Source of the DNA: Aurantimonas coralicida
GTDB lineage: Bacteria; Pseudomonadota; Alphaproteobacteria; Rhizobiales; Rhizobiaceae
Direction of reading: 5' to 3'
DNA length: 47,364 nucleotides
NCBI GenBank assembly: GCA_011050685.1
Contig: DRFF01000056.1
Location: forward strand, 1 to 47,364
Part shown: one piece after another, positions 1 to 7,949 of the stretch
How positions within the stretch are numbered: position 1 is the stretch's first letter
Layout of the letters: each line of letters opens with the position of its first letter
Notes under the pieces: generated by a model
What the model saw: the letters and a program-made list of their open reading frames with translations, nothing else
What the model was told of the DNA's origin: nothing
Database searches by the model: none
Position numbers and translations under genes: made by a program

Positions 1-174
1 CGCAAGACGCCCACATTCGAGCCTGGGCCGGAAAACTCCGGACCACGCCTACTTCAATCAACCGCTTCTCGCAGCGGCATAAAACCCGGCAGACGATCCA
101 CTTATCAAGCCGTCGAGCCTGTTCAGACAAACCGAGCCACCTCTGGTGTTCGTCGGGTATAGCGGATCGGGCAT
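1..174 (-). CDS. Unrecognised gene fragment running off the left edge, possible frameshift
   Basis: An ATG at 174 on the minus strand has AGGAG seven bases upstream, so a gene starts here and runs off the window. As written the frame closes after 38 codons, at about 58. Adding one C to the CCC run near 155-157 would join the first six codons to a second frame that stays open to the window edge. That frame gives a charged, cysteine-containing product (residues such as DEHQRWLGL and DKWIVCRVLCRCEKR). I do not recognise a family. The frameshift is an inference from the strong ribosome site and the quality of the second frame. Confidence 0.3.
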
Positions 175-195
175 GAGTGTTTCTCCTGCATTTTC

Positions 196-636
196 CTAGC
201 GGTAACCGATATTCATGACGTAGTCGCGCAGCAGGTTCTCTTCCTGCTGGATCTCTTGCAGCAGCATCTGAAGGACATCGCGGGCGTTCAGAACACCCAG
301 CGGCTTACCGTCCGAATCGAGAATTGGGACGTTCTTGAAGCCGCTGGTCTTCATGACCTCCCAGGCGTCGTGCAACTGGCCCTCGGGCTCCGCCGTGATC
401 ACATCACGCGTCATCGCCTCGACCACCGGCGCGGTGCAGCTTGCGCCCGCGCAGCGGCCGGTTTGGCGGACCACGTCGGTCTTGGTAAGAATACCTGCCA
501 TCCGGCCCTCTACATCACTGACCAGCAGCATGTCGCTGCCATCATCCAGAAGCCGAGCGGCCTCGAGCAGGGTTGCCGTCATCTCGATGCAGAGCATCCG
601 CTTGCTTGCCGTAGGCAGAAACTTTTGGATCAACAT
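196..636 (-). CDS. CBS-domain pair protein
   Basis: A 146-residue protein made of two CBS repeats, roughly residues 5-60 and 75-130, with the typical GxLTxxDVV (AGILTKTDVV) and GVLNARDVL strands that end each repeat. Stand-alone CBS pairs usually bind adenine nucleotides or related ligands and act as sensors. No catalytic domain is attached. Cysteines in the linker (RCAGASC) are unusual for a plain CBS pair and could make it redox sensitive, which is inference. The start at 636 is well placed behind GGAGG. It is the last gene of the leftward run nsrR, DUF6522, flavin reductase, CBS, so it probably belongs to the NO-response unit. Confidence 0.85.
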   Translation of the reverse strand: MLIQKFLPTASKRMLCIEMTATLLEAARLLDDGSDMLLVSDVEGRMAGILTKTDVVRQTGRCAGASCTAPVVEAMTRDVITAEPEGQLHDAWEVMKTSGFKNVPILDSDGKPLGVLNARDVLQMLLQEIQQEENLLRDYVMNIGYR

Positions 637-645
637 TATGGCCTC

Positions 646-690
646 CTACTCAGCCAGCGCGATGAGAAGCACCGCGACGATCCCGGTCAT
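646..690 (-). CDS. Possible 14-residue hydrophobic peptide
   Basis: A minimal ORF, MTGIVAVLLIALAE, lies between the flavin reductase and the CBS gene. It is almost entirely one short hydrophobic helix. Its TAG stop overlaps the GGAGG ribosome site of the CBS gene, which would couple the two. It has no clear ribosome site of its own and is short enough to arise by chance. Recorded because it sits in the only gap of this leftward run. Confidence 0.15.
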   Translation of the reverse strand: MTGIVAVLLIALAE

Positions 691-720
691 CGCAGCGCCC
701 GCGGGTCAGTTCCACGGCAT

Positions 721-1386
721 TCACATCCTCTCCTCGACGATACGGTCGTCCTTAATGCCAAGGTCGTGCAACGCCTCGCGCACCGCATCCATCATCGGTG
801 GCGGGCCGCAGAGATAGCAGCGACGCTCTGCTTCGACGAACTGACGCAAGTAATCCCGATCAAGTCTTTGTTGCGGTACGCCGGCGCCAGGCTCGTCCAC
901 GACGAAGACGGTTCTCAGTCCCTTCATCGCCTCGAACTTCTCGCGCCAGATGATGTCGGCTTCGGTCTTGTTTGCAAAAACCAGCGTCGATCCCTCGAGT
1001 GTACCGTGATCGTGCAACCGCTTGCGCAACACCGCGATCATTGGTGTGATGCCCGCCCCGCCGGCAATGAACCCGCCCGGTCCCTGATCCGAGATCGCGC
1101 CGAACGGTCCTTTGATTTCCACCTCGTCGCCCGCCTTCATCACACCGATCTGTTCAGTCACGCCGTGGTGGTCGGGATAGGACTTGACGACGAATTCCAA
1201 AGTCGGCTCATGCGGCAAGGTCACCGGGGTAAAGGGGCGGCCTTTGTCTTCCCAACCATCCTTGAGAAGATACAGTTCCACTCCCTGACCCGGACTATAT
1301 TCGAACCCTTCCGGCCGGTCGAAAATCAGATGATTCGTATCGTGCGTAACCGGGTCGATATGTTTCAGCGTCATTCGATATTTCAT
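721..1386 (-). CDS. NAD(P)H:flavin oxidoreductase, ferredoxin-NADP reductase fold
   Basis: A 221-residue single-module flavoprotein reductase. RPFTP near residue 50 is the FAD-binding motif, GGAGITPM near 110 is the NAD(P)H pyrophosphate-binding loop, and CGPPPMM near 195 is the conserved nicotinamide-side motif. There is no globin, 2Fe-2S or flavodoxin domain, so it must pass electrons to a separate partner. Its position between nsrR and the CBS gene, opposite a NO reductase operon, suggests it supplies electrons in the NO response, rather like the reductase half of flavohaemoglobin; that role is inference. The start at 1386 is chosen because AAGGAG stands seven bases upstream. Upstream in-frame ATGs lack one and extend into low-complexity arginine-rich sequence. 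Confidence 0.88.
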   Translation of the reverse strand: MKYRMTLKHIDPVTHDTNHLIFDRPEGFEYSPGQGVELYLLKDGWEDKGRPFTPVTLPHEPTLEFVVKSYPDHHGVTEQIGVMKAGDEVEIKGPFGAISDQGPGGFIAGGAGITPMIAVLRKRLHDHGTLEGSTLVFANKTEADIIWREKFEAMKGLRTVFVVDEPGAGVPQQRLDRDYLRQFVEAERRCYLCGPPPMMDAVREALHDLGIKDDRIVEERM

Positions 1387-1468
1387 GGGGCGGCTCCTTC
1401 TTCTATGGGCCGACTGATGATGCCGCCGACCGGGTCCGTTAAAGCGTGCGCGCGAACGGACGTAATCT

Positions 1469-1552
1469 TCAACCACCACCTCGGAACGCGACGATCAGCA
1501 GCGAGATCATCAGGATCCCATGGATAGGCGTGCGCCGCCTTGCTGCTCGCAT
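1469..1552 (-). CDS. Possible 27-residue membrane miniprotein
   Basis: In the 234-base gap between DUF6522 and the flavin reductase there is a minus-strand ORF. It begins with an arginine-rich segment (MRAARRRTP) followed by one hydrophobic helix (ILMISLLIVAF). GGGGAT precedes the ATG. The arrangement of positive residues then a helix is what a small membrane peptide looks like, but length and lack of homology keep confidence low. A second frame through the same gap stays open from about 1590 and ends in an ATGA overlap with the reductase start, but has no start codon that I can find. Confidence 0.2.
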   Translation of the reverse strand: MRAARRRTPIHGILMISLLIVAFRGGG

Positions 1553-1620
1553 AAATTATCCCCGGATCGGAACCGTGAACGCAGTTTAAAACCAGTTGTC
1601 AGATTCGGATTGCAGGGGGA

Positions 1621-1908
1621 TCAACCGGCCCTTCTCGACGAGGCGGGCAGCGGCAGCTTGCCAAAATCGATGGCGCTGCATGTGAGGATCGTTCCGCTTT
1701 CATCGACGGTCATGCGGACCCGGCGGCTTGCCGCAAAGAACGTCAGCCGGATCTTGCCCGCGTCTTCGTCCGCGCCGCGTTCGAACCGGCCGGTGATCGT
1801 GCCGTCGCGCATTCCCTGTTTCAGGTCATCCGCCTCGATCCGGAACGCTTTGGCAAGGACATCGGCGTCGATCTGGATCGCGTCATCGGCAAATGCGATA
1901 TGAGTCAT
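1621..1908 (-). CDS. DUF6522 family protein
   Basis: A 95-residue soluble protein. The segment DEDAGKIRLTFF followed by RRVRMTVDESG and SAIDFGKLP matches what I recall of the DUF6522 family, small alphaproteobacterial proteins of unknown function often found next to nitrogen-oxide metabolism genes. No cofactor-binding motif is visible: there is one cysteine, near residue 77. AGAAGG precedes the start at 1908. It lies 33 bases downstream of nsrR and is read in the same direction, so it is probably co-transcribed with the repressor. The family name is from memory and should be confirmed by profile search. Confidence 0.75.
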   Translation of the reverse strand: MTHIAFADDAIQIDADVLAKAFRIEADDLKQGMRDGTITGRFERGADEDAGKIRLTFFAASRRVRMTVDESGTILTCSAIDFGKLPLPASSRRAG

Positions 1909-1941
1909 TGACCTTCTCCACTTCCCTGCGCTTCCTCGGAT

Positions 1942-2370
1942 TCATGCGGCCGCGATTAGTGATCCGTCCCCGGGCCAAGCGCAATCCGCCACCGTTGTCC
2001 GGTCAAGCTCCGTCATAAAGGCCGCCCGCGCAGCGGCGAGTTGGGGTTTCAGGCGGCACCGCGGTTGCAGCACGCAAGCGCTGCCATCCGCACGAAAACA
2101 TTCGACGATGGCGAAACGCTGCTCGAGATGGCGCACGACCTCCCCGACAGTGATCGTATGTGCCGCGCGGGCCAGCCGTAATCCGCCACTCCTGCCGCGT
2201 TGCGCCCGGACAAATCCGCCGCGACCGAGATCCTGCACCACCTTGGCTAGATGATGCTGCGAGATCGCGAACTCCTCGGCGATCTGTCCGGTGGAGATCG
2301 ACTCTTCGGGCGCTCCGGCCAGCCGCATCAGAACGCGTAAACCGTAGTCGGTGAAAGACGCCAGCCGCAT
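1942..2370 (-). CDS. nsrR: Rrf2-family NO-sensing repressor NsrR
   Basis: A 142-residue Rrf2 regulator. The N-terminal winged helix (MRLASFTDYGLRVLMRLA, then a recognition helix around SQHHLAKVV) is followed by the dimer helix and three cysteines, C91, C99 and C105. Their spacing (seven then five residues between) equals that of Bacillus subtilis NsrR, C92, C100 and C106, which ligate a NO-labile 4Fe-4S cluster. Divergence from a NO reductase operon and adjacency to YtfE make NsrR more likely than IscR, whose cysteines are spaced differently. AAGGAG precedes the start. Probably autoregulated through the palindrome at 2387-2399. Confidence 0.88.
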   Translation of the reverse strand: MRLASFTDYGLRVLMRLAGAPEESISTGQIAEEFAISQHHLAKVVQDLGRGGFVRAQRGRSGGLRLARAAHTITVGEVVRHLEQRFAIVECFRADGSACVLQPRCRLKPQLAAARAAFMTELDRTTVADCAWPGDGSLIAAA

Positions 2371-2386
2371 CGGTGCTCCTTAAATG

Positions 2387-2430
2387 GTATTGACAATACG
2401 AAATATATCGGAAGATAATGCATATTGCAA
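2387..2430. promoter_or_regulatory. Overlapping divergent nsrR/nor promoters with a 13-bp palindromic operator
   Basis: Rightward promoter: TTGACA at 2390-2395, 18-base spacer, GATAAT at 2414-2419. Leftward promoter: TTGCAA at 2425-2430, 17-base spacer, TATATT on the minus strand at 2402-2407. The perfect inverted repeat GTATTG-A-CAATAC at 2387-2399 covers the rightward -35 element and the predicted leftward transcription start, so one bound dimer could shut both. Assignment to NsrR is inference from position; the sequence does not match the gammaproteobacterial NsrR consensus. Confidence 0.65.
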
Positions 2431-2482
2431 ATACCTATTAACGGCAGGCTCGGACAGCCGAAGCCTTGAGGGGGTGGATGTG

Positions 2483-2815
2483 ATGAGCCGACATGTGGAA
2501 GCGATCGACGCCGACACGTCCGATACAAGCCGGAAACGACCGGTCCCGAGGGCGCAAGGGATCATCGCGCTCTCGCTGGCTATCGTTGCCAGCGTGTTCG
2601 CCTTCTTCCTCGCCTGGCCGTGGTGGTGGGATTTCAGCTACTGGGCGGAATCGCGGATCATGTGGGTGATCTATTTCGCAACGGGTTTCGTGCTGGCGAT
2701 CTACGTCTTCTATGCGTTCTTCGGCAGCCTGCGCACGCTTTTCGAGCATGACGCCATCGAACGCGCCGAACTTGTCGAACAGGCGGAGCCCGATGACACG
2801 GAGGGCCAGTCATGA
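2483..2815 (+). CDS. Small two-helix membrane protein of the nor operon
   Basis: A 110-residue protein with a polar N-terminus, a first membrane helix at about 25-48 (IIALSLAIVASVFAFFLAWP), a second at about 58-80 (IMWVIYFATGFVLAIYVFYAFF) and an acidic C-terminal tail. I know no named family. The start at 2483 is preferred over the upstream in-frame ATG at 2384, which lies on the promoter elements; GAGGGGG lies ahead of 2483. Its stop overlaps the norC start by four bases (ATGA), and norC overlaps norB the same way. The three are therefore translationally coupled and the product is probably an accessory or third subunit of this NO reductase. Confidence 0.75.
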   Translation: MSRHVEAIDADTSDTSRKRPVPRAQGIIALSLAIVASVFAFFLAWPWWWDFSYWAESRIMWVIYFATGFVLAIYVFYAFFGSLRTLFEHDAIERAELVEQAEPDDTEGQS

Positions 2816-3783
2816 GTTGCCGTCCAGGTCAACCCTGTGAAGAAGGCAGGAAGCGGCGCACCGCACTTGGCGTGCTTGGGCTGATGGCGCTGATCTTCGT
2901 TGCGCTGTCGTTCATGTCTTTCCTCGATTCGCGCGGCCAAGTGGTGCCGATGGGGGTCGAATATGCGGGCCATGATGCTGTCGAGGGCAAGCGGGTCTTC
3001 CAAGCCTATAACTGCATGGGGTGTCATACGATCGTCGGCAATGGTGCCTATCTTGGGCCGGATCTGACCAAACTCTACGGCGATGTCGGGCCTGCCTGGC
3101 TGGAGGCGTTTCTGCCCTCGGCAGGCAGCTGGCCGACGCAGACGGCAGTGCAGGTTCAGTTGCAGAAATCTGCCGTCGTCACTGAAGCGGACGTCAACTC
3201 GATCGACGCCTATTTCGACAAGTATCCCGCTGCTGTGGAACGGGTCAATCGGCGCAGCGGCCATGCCACGATCATGCCCAACCTGCCGTTTCGCGCGGGC
3301 GAGGTCGCCCAGTTGATCGCTTTCCTGAAATACACGTCGCAGATGGATACCGAGGGCTGGCCACCGATCCCACAGATCGTCGGGCTAACTTTCCCGCAGG
3401 CGACGCAGATGCCGGCGGAGGCGGTTGCAACCGCAGTAGCAGCACCGCCCGAGGGTAGCATTGCAGCCGCCTTGGGCGATCCGGTCGACCTTGGTGCCCA
3501 ACTTGTCGAGGATAACGGCTGTACCGCCTGCCATTCCTCCGGAACCGAGAAACTCGTCGGCCCGGCCTGGGGCGGGCTTTACGGAGGTGAGGCGGAGCTT
3601 GCCGATGGGTCGACGGTAAAGGTCGACGACGCCTATCTGACCGAGGCCATCATGAACCCGGACGCGCAGGTCGCCGCAGGCTTCCACGCCGGCGTCATGC
3701 CATCGTATGTCGACATTCTGGAGGCCGATCAGGTCGCAGCCATTGTCGCCTATATCCGCAGTCTCGGAGGAGAGGGACAATGA
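2812..3783 (+). CDS. norC: Di-haem NorC-like cytochrome c subunit
   Basis: A 323-residue protein, about twice the usual NorC length of roughly 150. Residues 17-38 form an uncleaved N-terminal anchor. The first cytochrome c domain has CMGCH at 68-72 and a likely axial methionine at M155, as in ordinary NorC. After a proline/alanine linker near 195-215 comes a second cytochrome c domain with CTACH at 237-241 and a likely ligand at M296 (HAGVMPSY). This second domain resembles the cytochrome c domain fused to subunit II of caa3-type oxidases. The protein would carry electrons from a periplasmic donor to NorB, with the added haem as an extra relay. Coupled to both neighbours by four-base overlaps. 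Confidence 0.85.
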   Translation: MSCRPGQPCEEGRKRRTALGVLGLMALIFVALSFMSFLDSRGQVVPMGVEYAGHDAVEGKRVFQAYNCMGCHTIVGNGAYLGPDLTKLYGDVGPAWLEAFLPSAGSWPTQTAVQVQLQKSAVVTEADVNSIDAYFDKYPAAVERVNRRSGHATIMPNLPFRAGEVAQLIAFLKYTSQMDTEGWPPIPQIVGLTFPQATQMPAEAVATAVAAPPEGSIAAALGDPVDLGAQLVEDNGCTACHSSGTEKLVGPAWGGLYGGEAELADGSTVKVDDAYLTEAIMNPDAQVAAGFHAGVMPSYVDILEADQVAAIVAYIRSLGGEGQ

Positions 3784-5504
3784 TCCGGATCGAATACCAG
3801 ACCCAAAGGCTGAGCCTGCGTTTTTTTCTGGTAATGCTTGTGCTGTTCCTGTTTCAGACCGCATTCGGCCTGCTTCTGGCGGCGCAGCACATCGATCCGA
3901 CACTGCTCTCGGGGGTATTCAATTTCAACATCGTCCGGGCCGAACATACCAATCTCGGCATTCTGTGGATCCTCACCGGCTTTATCGGCACGATTCTGTT
4001 CATCGGGCCGCTGCTGTCGAAACGTGAACTGGCCGCGCCTTGGCTGATCAAATTCTTGTTCTATGCACTACTGGCCGTCGTAGTCTGGAACGTCCTGACG
4101 CAGTTTCTGGCGCAACAGGGGATCGCCGGCTGGTGGCTGGGGCAGCCCTGGCTGCAGGAGGGACTGGAGTATCTCGAGGCCGGTCGCGTCGCCGATATTG
4201 TGATCCTGATTGGCTTCGCAATCCTGTGCTATGTGGTCCTGCGCACTTTCCCGCCAATGTCCCAGTGGAACGAGATTCACTGGGGGCTGGGACTTGGCGT
4301 GCTGGCACTGACCGCTGTTTGGGTGTTCGGGCTGTTCTTCATCGGGCGGCTGGACCTGCAGGAATATTTCCGCTGGTACGTCGTGCACTACTGGGTCGAA
4401 GGAGTCTGGGAGGTCATCCATATCAGCCTGGTCGGCTTCCTCGTGGTGTTGATGTTCAACGCCAGCGTGAAGACCGTGGGCTACGCGGTCTTCTGGGGCA
4501 TTTCGTTGGTCTGGCTCTCGGGGCTTCTGGGCAACGCGCATCATTATTTCTGGATAGGCACGCCGGAGTTTTGGCAATTCTGGGGCTCGCTGTTCAGCGC
4601 GCTCGAACCATTGCCTCTGATCTTCTGCTTCTGGCACATCTATCTCGACGCTCATCACGACCGCAAACCTATCGCTAATATGCCTGCGTTCGCCTTCCTT
4701 CTAGGCTCGGTGGTGCTGGAGCAGGTAGGGGCGGGGATCCTCGGCTTCACCATGACCTTCGCGCTGACCAACGTGTGGTCGCACGGCACCTGGGTGACGC
4801 TGAGCCACGCGCATCTGGCGCTCTTCGGCACATTCGGCATGCTGGGGCTGTCGGCAGCCTACTATGCGGTGCCGCTGATGCGCGGCATCCGGGATTTCGA
4901 CCAGCGTCTTGGCAAGCTGGCCTTCTGGCTCATCTTCACCGGCATGCTTGGCCTGGCCTTCGCCTTCGCCATCGGCGGCACGATCCAGGTCTATGTCTAC
5001 CGCACGCTTGGCCTTGACTGGTTTGGAGGCGACGTCTCGCCTGCGATGCAGATCGCCAAGCTGCAGGTGCCGGTCTTCGGGCTGGTGTTTACCATTGGCG
5101 TCGGGCTTCTGGTCTTCGACCTGCTCACGCTCGGCTATCGCGCACGGGTCGCTACGACGCCGGCGGCGCGCGGCTTCGAGACAGCAGACGCCTATGATGG
5201 CCCGGCGCACGCTGTCATGCCAGGCTGGAAGCGATTGCTGACCGGCTGGGAAGCCGGGCTGTGGCTCTTGGGAATGTGGGTTTTCGGCGCGGTAATCACG
5301 CTGGGGCTTCTGAGCTTCAACCTTTCCAGCGTGCGCGATGGCAGCCCGTTCTTCCCGTACCTGATGGCCGGCATCGGCTATCCGGGGCTGTTTCTGGTGA
5401 CGCTGCTCTTCGTCTGGCGGTTCCTCAGTTCGCTCGCCGCCCGGAATGTCGAGCCGCTTGCCGTCTACACCAGCGCAACGTTCGCGGCCGAACCGGCGGA
5501 GTGA
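3780..5504 (+). CDS. norB: Nitric oxide reductase catalytic subunit NorB, C-terminally extended
   Basis: A 574-residue haem-copper-superfamily protein reducing NO to N2O at a haem b3/FeB centre in the inner membrane. Every residue known for Pseudomonas aeruginosa NorB is present with a constant offset of four: H56, H203, E207, E211, H254, H255, E276, H343 and H345. The glutamates E207 and E276 separate true cNOR from cbb3 oxidases, so oxidase activity is unlikely. Ordinary NorB is about 460 residues; here an extra 100 or so add two predicted helices (about 488-512 and 525-550). No norQ or norD, normally needed to load FeB, is present in the window. Start at 3780 overlaps norC by ATGA. Confidence 0.93.
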   Translation: MIRIEYQTQRLSLRFFLVMLVLFLFQTAFGLLLAAQHIDPTLLSGVFNFNIVRAEHTNLGILWILTGFIGTILFIGPLLSKRELAAPWLIKFLFYALLAVVVWNVLTQFLAQQGIAGWWLGQPWLQEGLEYLEAGRVADIVILIGFAILCYVVLRTFPPMSQWNEIHWGLGLGVLALTAVWVFGLFFIGRLDLQEYFRWYVVHYWVEGVWEVIHISLVGFLVVLMFNASVKTVGYAVFWGISLVWLSGLLGNAHHYFWIGTPEFWQFWGSLFSALEPLPLIFCFWHIYLDAHHDRKPIANMPAFAFLLGSVVLEQVGAGILGFTMTFALTNVWSHGTWVTLSHAHLALFGTFGMLGLSAAYYAVPLMRGIRDFDQRLGKLAFWLIFTGMLGLAFAFAIGGTIQVYVYRTLGLDWFGGDVSPAMQIAKLQVPVFGLVFTIGVGLLVFDLLTLGYRARVATTPAARGFETADAYDGPAHAVMPGWKRLLTGWEAGLWLLGMWVFGAVITLGLLSFNLSSVRDGSPFFPYLMAGIGYPGLFLVTLLFVWRFLSSLAARNVEPLAVYTSATFAAEPAE

Positions 5505-5609
5505 GCCCACGTCAGGTCGACGGAATCGAAAAGCGGGGCACCAACGCCACAGGGCGCCACACCCGCACACCTTTCAACTCAATCAAATCATCTACACAAG
5601 GCGAAGAAC

Positions 5610-6281
5610 ATGACCGAGACCACCCAGCCCCTGCACGACCAGAATGTCGGCGAGATCGCCGCGCGACTTCCCGGCGCCACCGGTGTCTTCCGCCGGTTTG
5701 GAATCGATTTCTGCTGCCACGGCGACGTTTCGCTGACCGAGGCGGCGTACCAGCGCAAGCTCAATATTATCGAACTTGAAACAGCGCTGCAGGCGCTCGA
5801 CCCCGCAGCCGCACCGCAGGCGCCGCGGGAAACCACCGCGCTGATCGATCACATCCAGACCCGCTATCACGAGGTCCACCGACGCCAGATTCCCGAACTG
5901 ATCGAACTGTCGCGCAAGGTCGAGGCGGTTCATGCCGCCCACCCGAACGCCCCGGAAGGGCTGGCCGACGCCTTGCAACAGATCATGGGCGAATTGGAAG
6001 TGCACATGAAGAAGGAGGAGTTGATCCTGTTTCCAGCCATGCGTAGACAGGCTGAGGGACAATTGGATGCGCCGATCACCGAGATGCGCCACGATCACGA
6101 TGCTCACGGCGCCTTTCTGGAGCGGGTGGCGCAGATAACTGACGACTATACCTTGCCGGACGGCGCTTGCCGGTCGTGGCAGGCGCTTTACGCCGGAGCG
6201 GCACAACTCAAGGATGATCTGATGGAACATATCCACCTTGAGAACAACGTGCTGTTCCCGCGATTCGAGGCGAGCGCATGA
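5610..6281 (+). CDS. ytfE: YtfE/ScdA (RIC) di-iron iron-sulfur cluster repair protein
   Basis: A 223-residue protein. An N-terminal ScdA_N domain carries the hallmark DFCCHGD at 33-39 (C35, C36). A hemerythrin-like four-helix domain follows, with histidine and glutamate ligands in HIQTRYHEVHR, HMKKEE, MRHDHDAHG and HIHLENNVLFPR. The family repairs or releases iron from iron-sulfur clusters damaged by NO and is a classic NsrR target (also called NorA or DnrN). It lies 105 bases downstream of norB in the same direction, with AAGGCGAAG ahead of the start, so it probably belongs to the nor operon. Confidence 0.93.
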   Translation: MTETTQPLHDQNVGEIAARLPGATGVFRRFGIDFCCHGDVSLTEAAYQRKLNIIELETALQALDPAAAPQAPRETTALIDHIQTRYHEVHRRQIPELIELSRKVEAVHAAHPNAPEGLADALQQIMGELEVHMKKEELILFPAMRRQAEGQLDAPITEMRHDHDAHGAFLERVAQITDDYTLPDGACRSWQALYAGAAQLKDDLMEHIHLENNVLFPRFEASA

Positions 6282-6343
6282 CATTGTAGCTGGCCTTGTG
6301 CCGTCTCCTCCGACTGATAGCGCCCTGGACTTGCCCCGATTTG

Positions 6344-6368
6344 GTGGCTCTTGCGCATGTTGTGTGGT
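6344..6368 (+). repeat. Left terminal inverted repeat of the ISL3 element
   Basis: 25 bases that match the reverse complement of 7950-7974 without mismatch. Further inward the two ends keep partial similarity (TCTTGAGG against TTTTACGG). Confidence 0.9.
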
Positions 6369-6420
6369 CTTGAGGCGTGGCGACTCTTTCTAACACCGCA
6401 GATGATGCGGTGGAGGAAGC

Positions 6421-7948
6421 ATGCCTCAAATATCGATGATGCCCGGATGTCGCTTCAATGGAATCCGGCGCGAAGGTCCATCGGGACTGACGATTTCGTT
6501 GCAGAAGCGCTATAAGGTTGCGCGGTGTCCGGAATGCCGGCTGCCGACGCCGGACCTTCGGCGAGAACGTGCCGATGCTGGTCGCGCCGTCGGCGCAAAG
6601 GACGAAGCGGCTGGCCAAGGCGCCAGCAAGAACGGGAATTGCTCTGGGCGGAGCGGCGGGCAGCCGCCTTTCAAGGCAAATGGCAATGCCTGTCAGCGGC
6701 GACACAATCCTTCGGCTGGTCCGTCTGCTGCCCGAGCCGACGCCGTCGACACCGACAATTATCGGCGTTGATGATTGGGCGATGAAGAAGCGGCTGCGCT
6801 ACGGCACGATCATCATCGACCTCCAACGCCACCGTCCGATAGATCTCTTGCCTGACCGCACGGCGGAGACGGTGATCGTTTGGCTGGAATCCAGGCCTGG
6901 GATCGAAATCGTTGCTCGGGGCCGATCGACAGAATACCGGCGCGCCATAACGATCGGTGCCCGGAACGCCGTCCAGATCGCCGATCGTTGGCACCTTCTC
7001 CACAACACGCGGCAGATGGTCGAGCGATGGGCTGCCGGCGCTCATGCGCGTTTGCGGCGGCTGCCCGAACTGTCATCGCCGAAGGCGACGAAGACGTGTC
7101 GAACGAAGGCGTTCGGACGATTGCGTTCCGACGCTGATGTCGCGGCCGAACGCCGCACACGGCGACTGACGCAATATGACGATGTGCGTCGGCGTTACCT
7201 CGCCGGCGAGGCGATCGTGGCGATCAGCCGAGCGACAGGTTTGTCACCGACCACCGTCCGTAAGTTCGCTTATGCCGATGCCTTTCCCGAGCGGGCCGTG
7301 CGGGCAACGGCAAGCAGCATCATTGATCCCTATCTGCCGTTGCTGAGATCGCGGCTCGCGAACGGATGCGAAAACGGCCTGCAGCTCTGGCGCGAATGCC
7401 GCGATCTTGGCTATGGCGGTTCCGCCAGCCAGATTCATCGGTGGCTTCAGGACCACCGGACGGCTCCGTCGAAACATGCCCCGCATAGGACGGTCGATAC
7501 GGCTCCGCCAGCTCCCGCCACCCAAAACCCTGTTTCGATTCCGTCCCCGAAGAAATTCGCGTGGTTGATCGTCAAGGCACCAGAAAGGAGGTCGATCGAA
7601 GAGGCTAACGCGATCCTGCGAATCAGCCAGGATCGCGACGCCGTCATCCTCATTCGAGTTGTTCGCCGTTTCGTCGATCTCGTCCGCCGGGTCGGAACCA
7701 AGGCCCATGATGCCGGCCCCGCGTTCGACGATTGGCTTCGTGGCGCAAAGCGCTGTGGTCTGCGTCCTGTCGAAACCTTCGCCGCAGGCCTTCAGCATGA
7801 CGGCGATGCGGTTCGAGCCGCTTTGGAAACCTGTTGGAGTAGCGCCCAGGTCGAGGGCCAGGTGAATAAGCTGAAGCTGCTCAAGCGCTCCATGTATGGC
7901 CGCGGAAATCTCGAACTGCTCCGCCGCCGACTGATCCTGGCGCCGTAA
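6421..7948 (+). pseudogene. ISL3-family transposase, frameshifted near the N-terminus
   Basis: The intact downstream frame (from about 6520) shows the ISL3 DDE core: GVDDWA and RYGTIIIDL with the first Asp, IADRWHLLHN with the second, and the final Glu in SSAQVEGQVNKLKLLKRSMYGR. The true N-terminus is in another frame, starting at ATG 6421. It reads through to a zinc-finger segment (ARCPEC) at about 6525, and the finger continues in the core frame as NAGCRRRTFGE. One extra G in the ccgGaat stretch explains the shift. The first zinc finger usual for the family also appears to be missing. The upstream end of the open core frame uses TTG with no ribosome site, so it is not a natural start. Confidence 0.8.
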
Positions 7949-7949
7949 A

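Noticed and set aside
256-1527. A 423-codon plus-strand frame across the CBS and flavin reductase genes
   Set aside because: Antisense shadow; composition is rich in H, R and Q with no recognisable fold, and both real genes have clear motifs and ribosome sites on the other strand.
1942-2370. IscR instead of NsrR for the Rrf2 regulator
   Set aside because: Cysteine spacing matches B. subtilis NsrR, there are no isc/suf genes nearby, and nor and ytfE are adjacent.
3780-5504. A cbb3-type oxidase catalytic subunit, as automatic annotation might call it
   Set aside because: The glutamates E207, E211 and E276 characteristic of cNOR are present at exactly offset positions.
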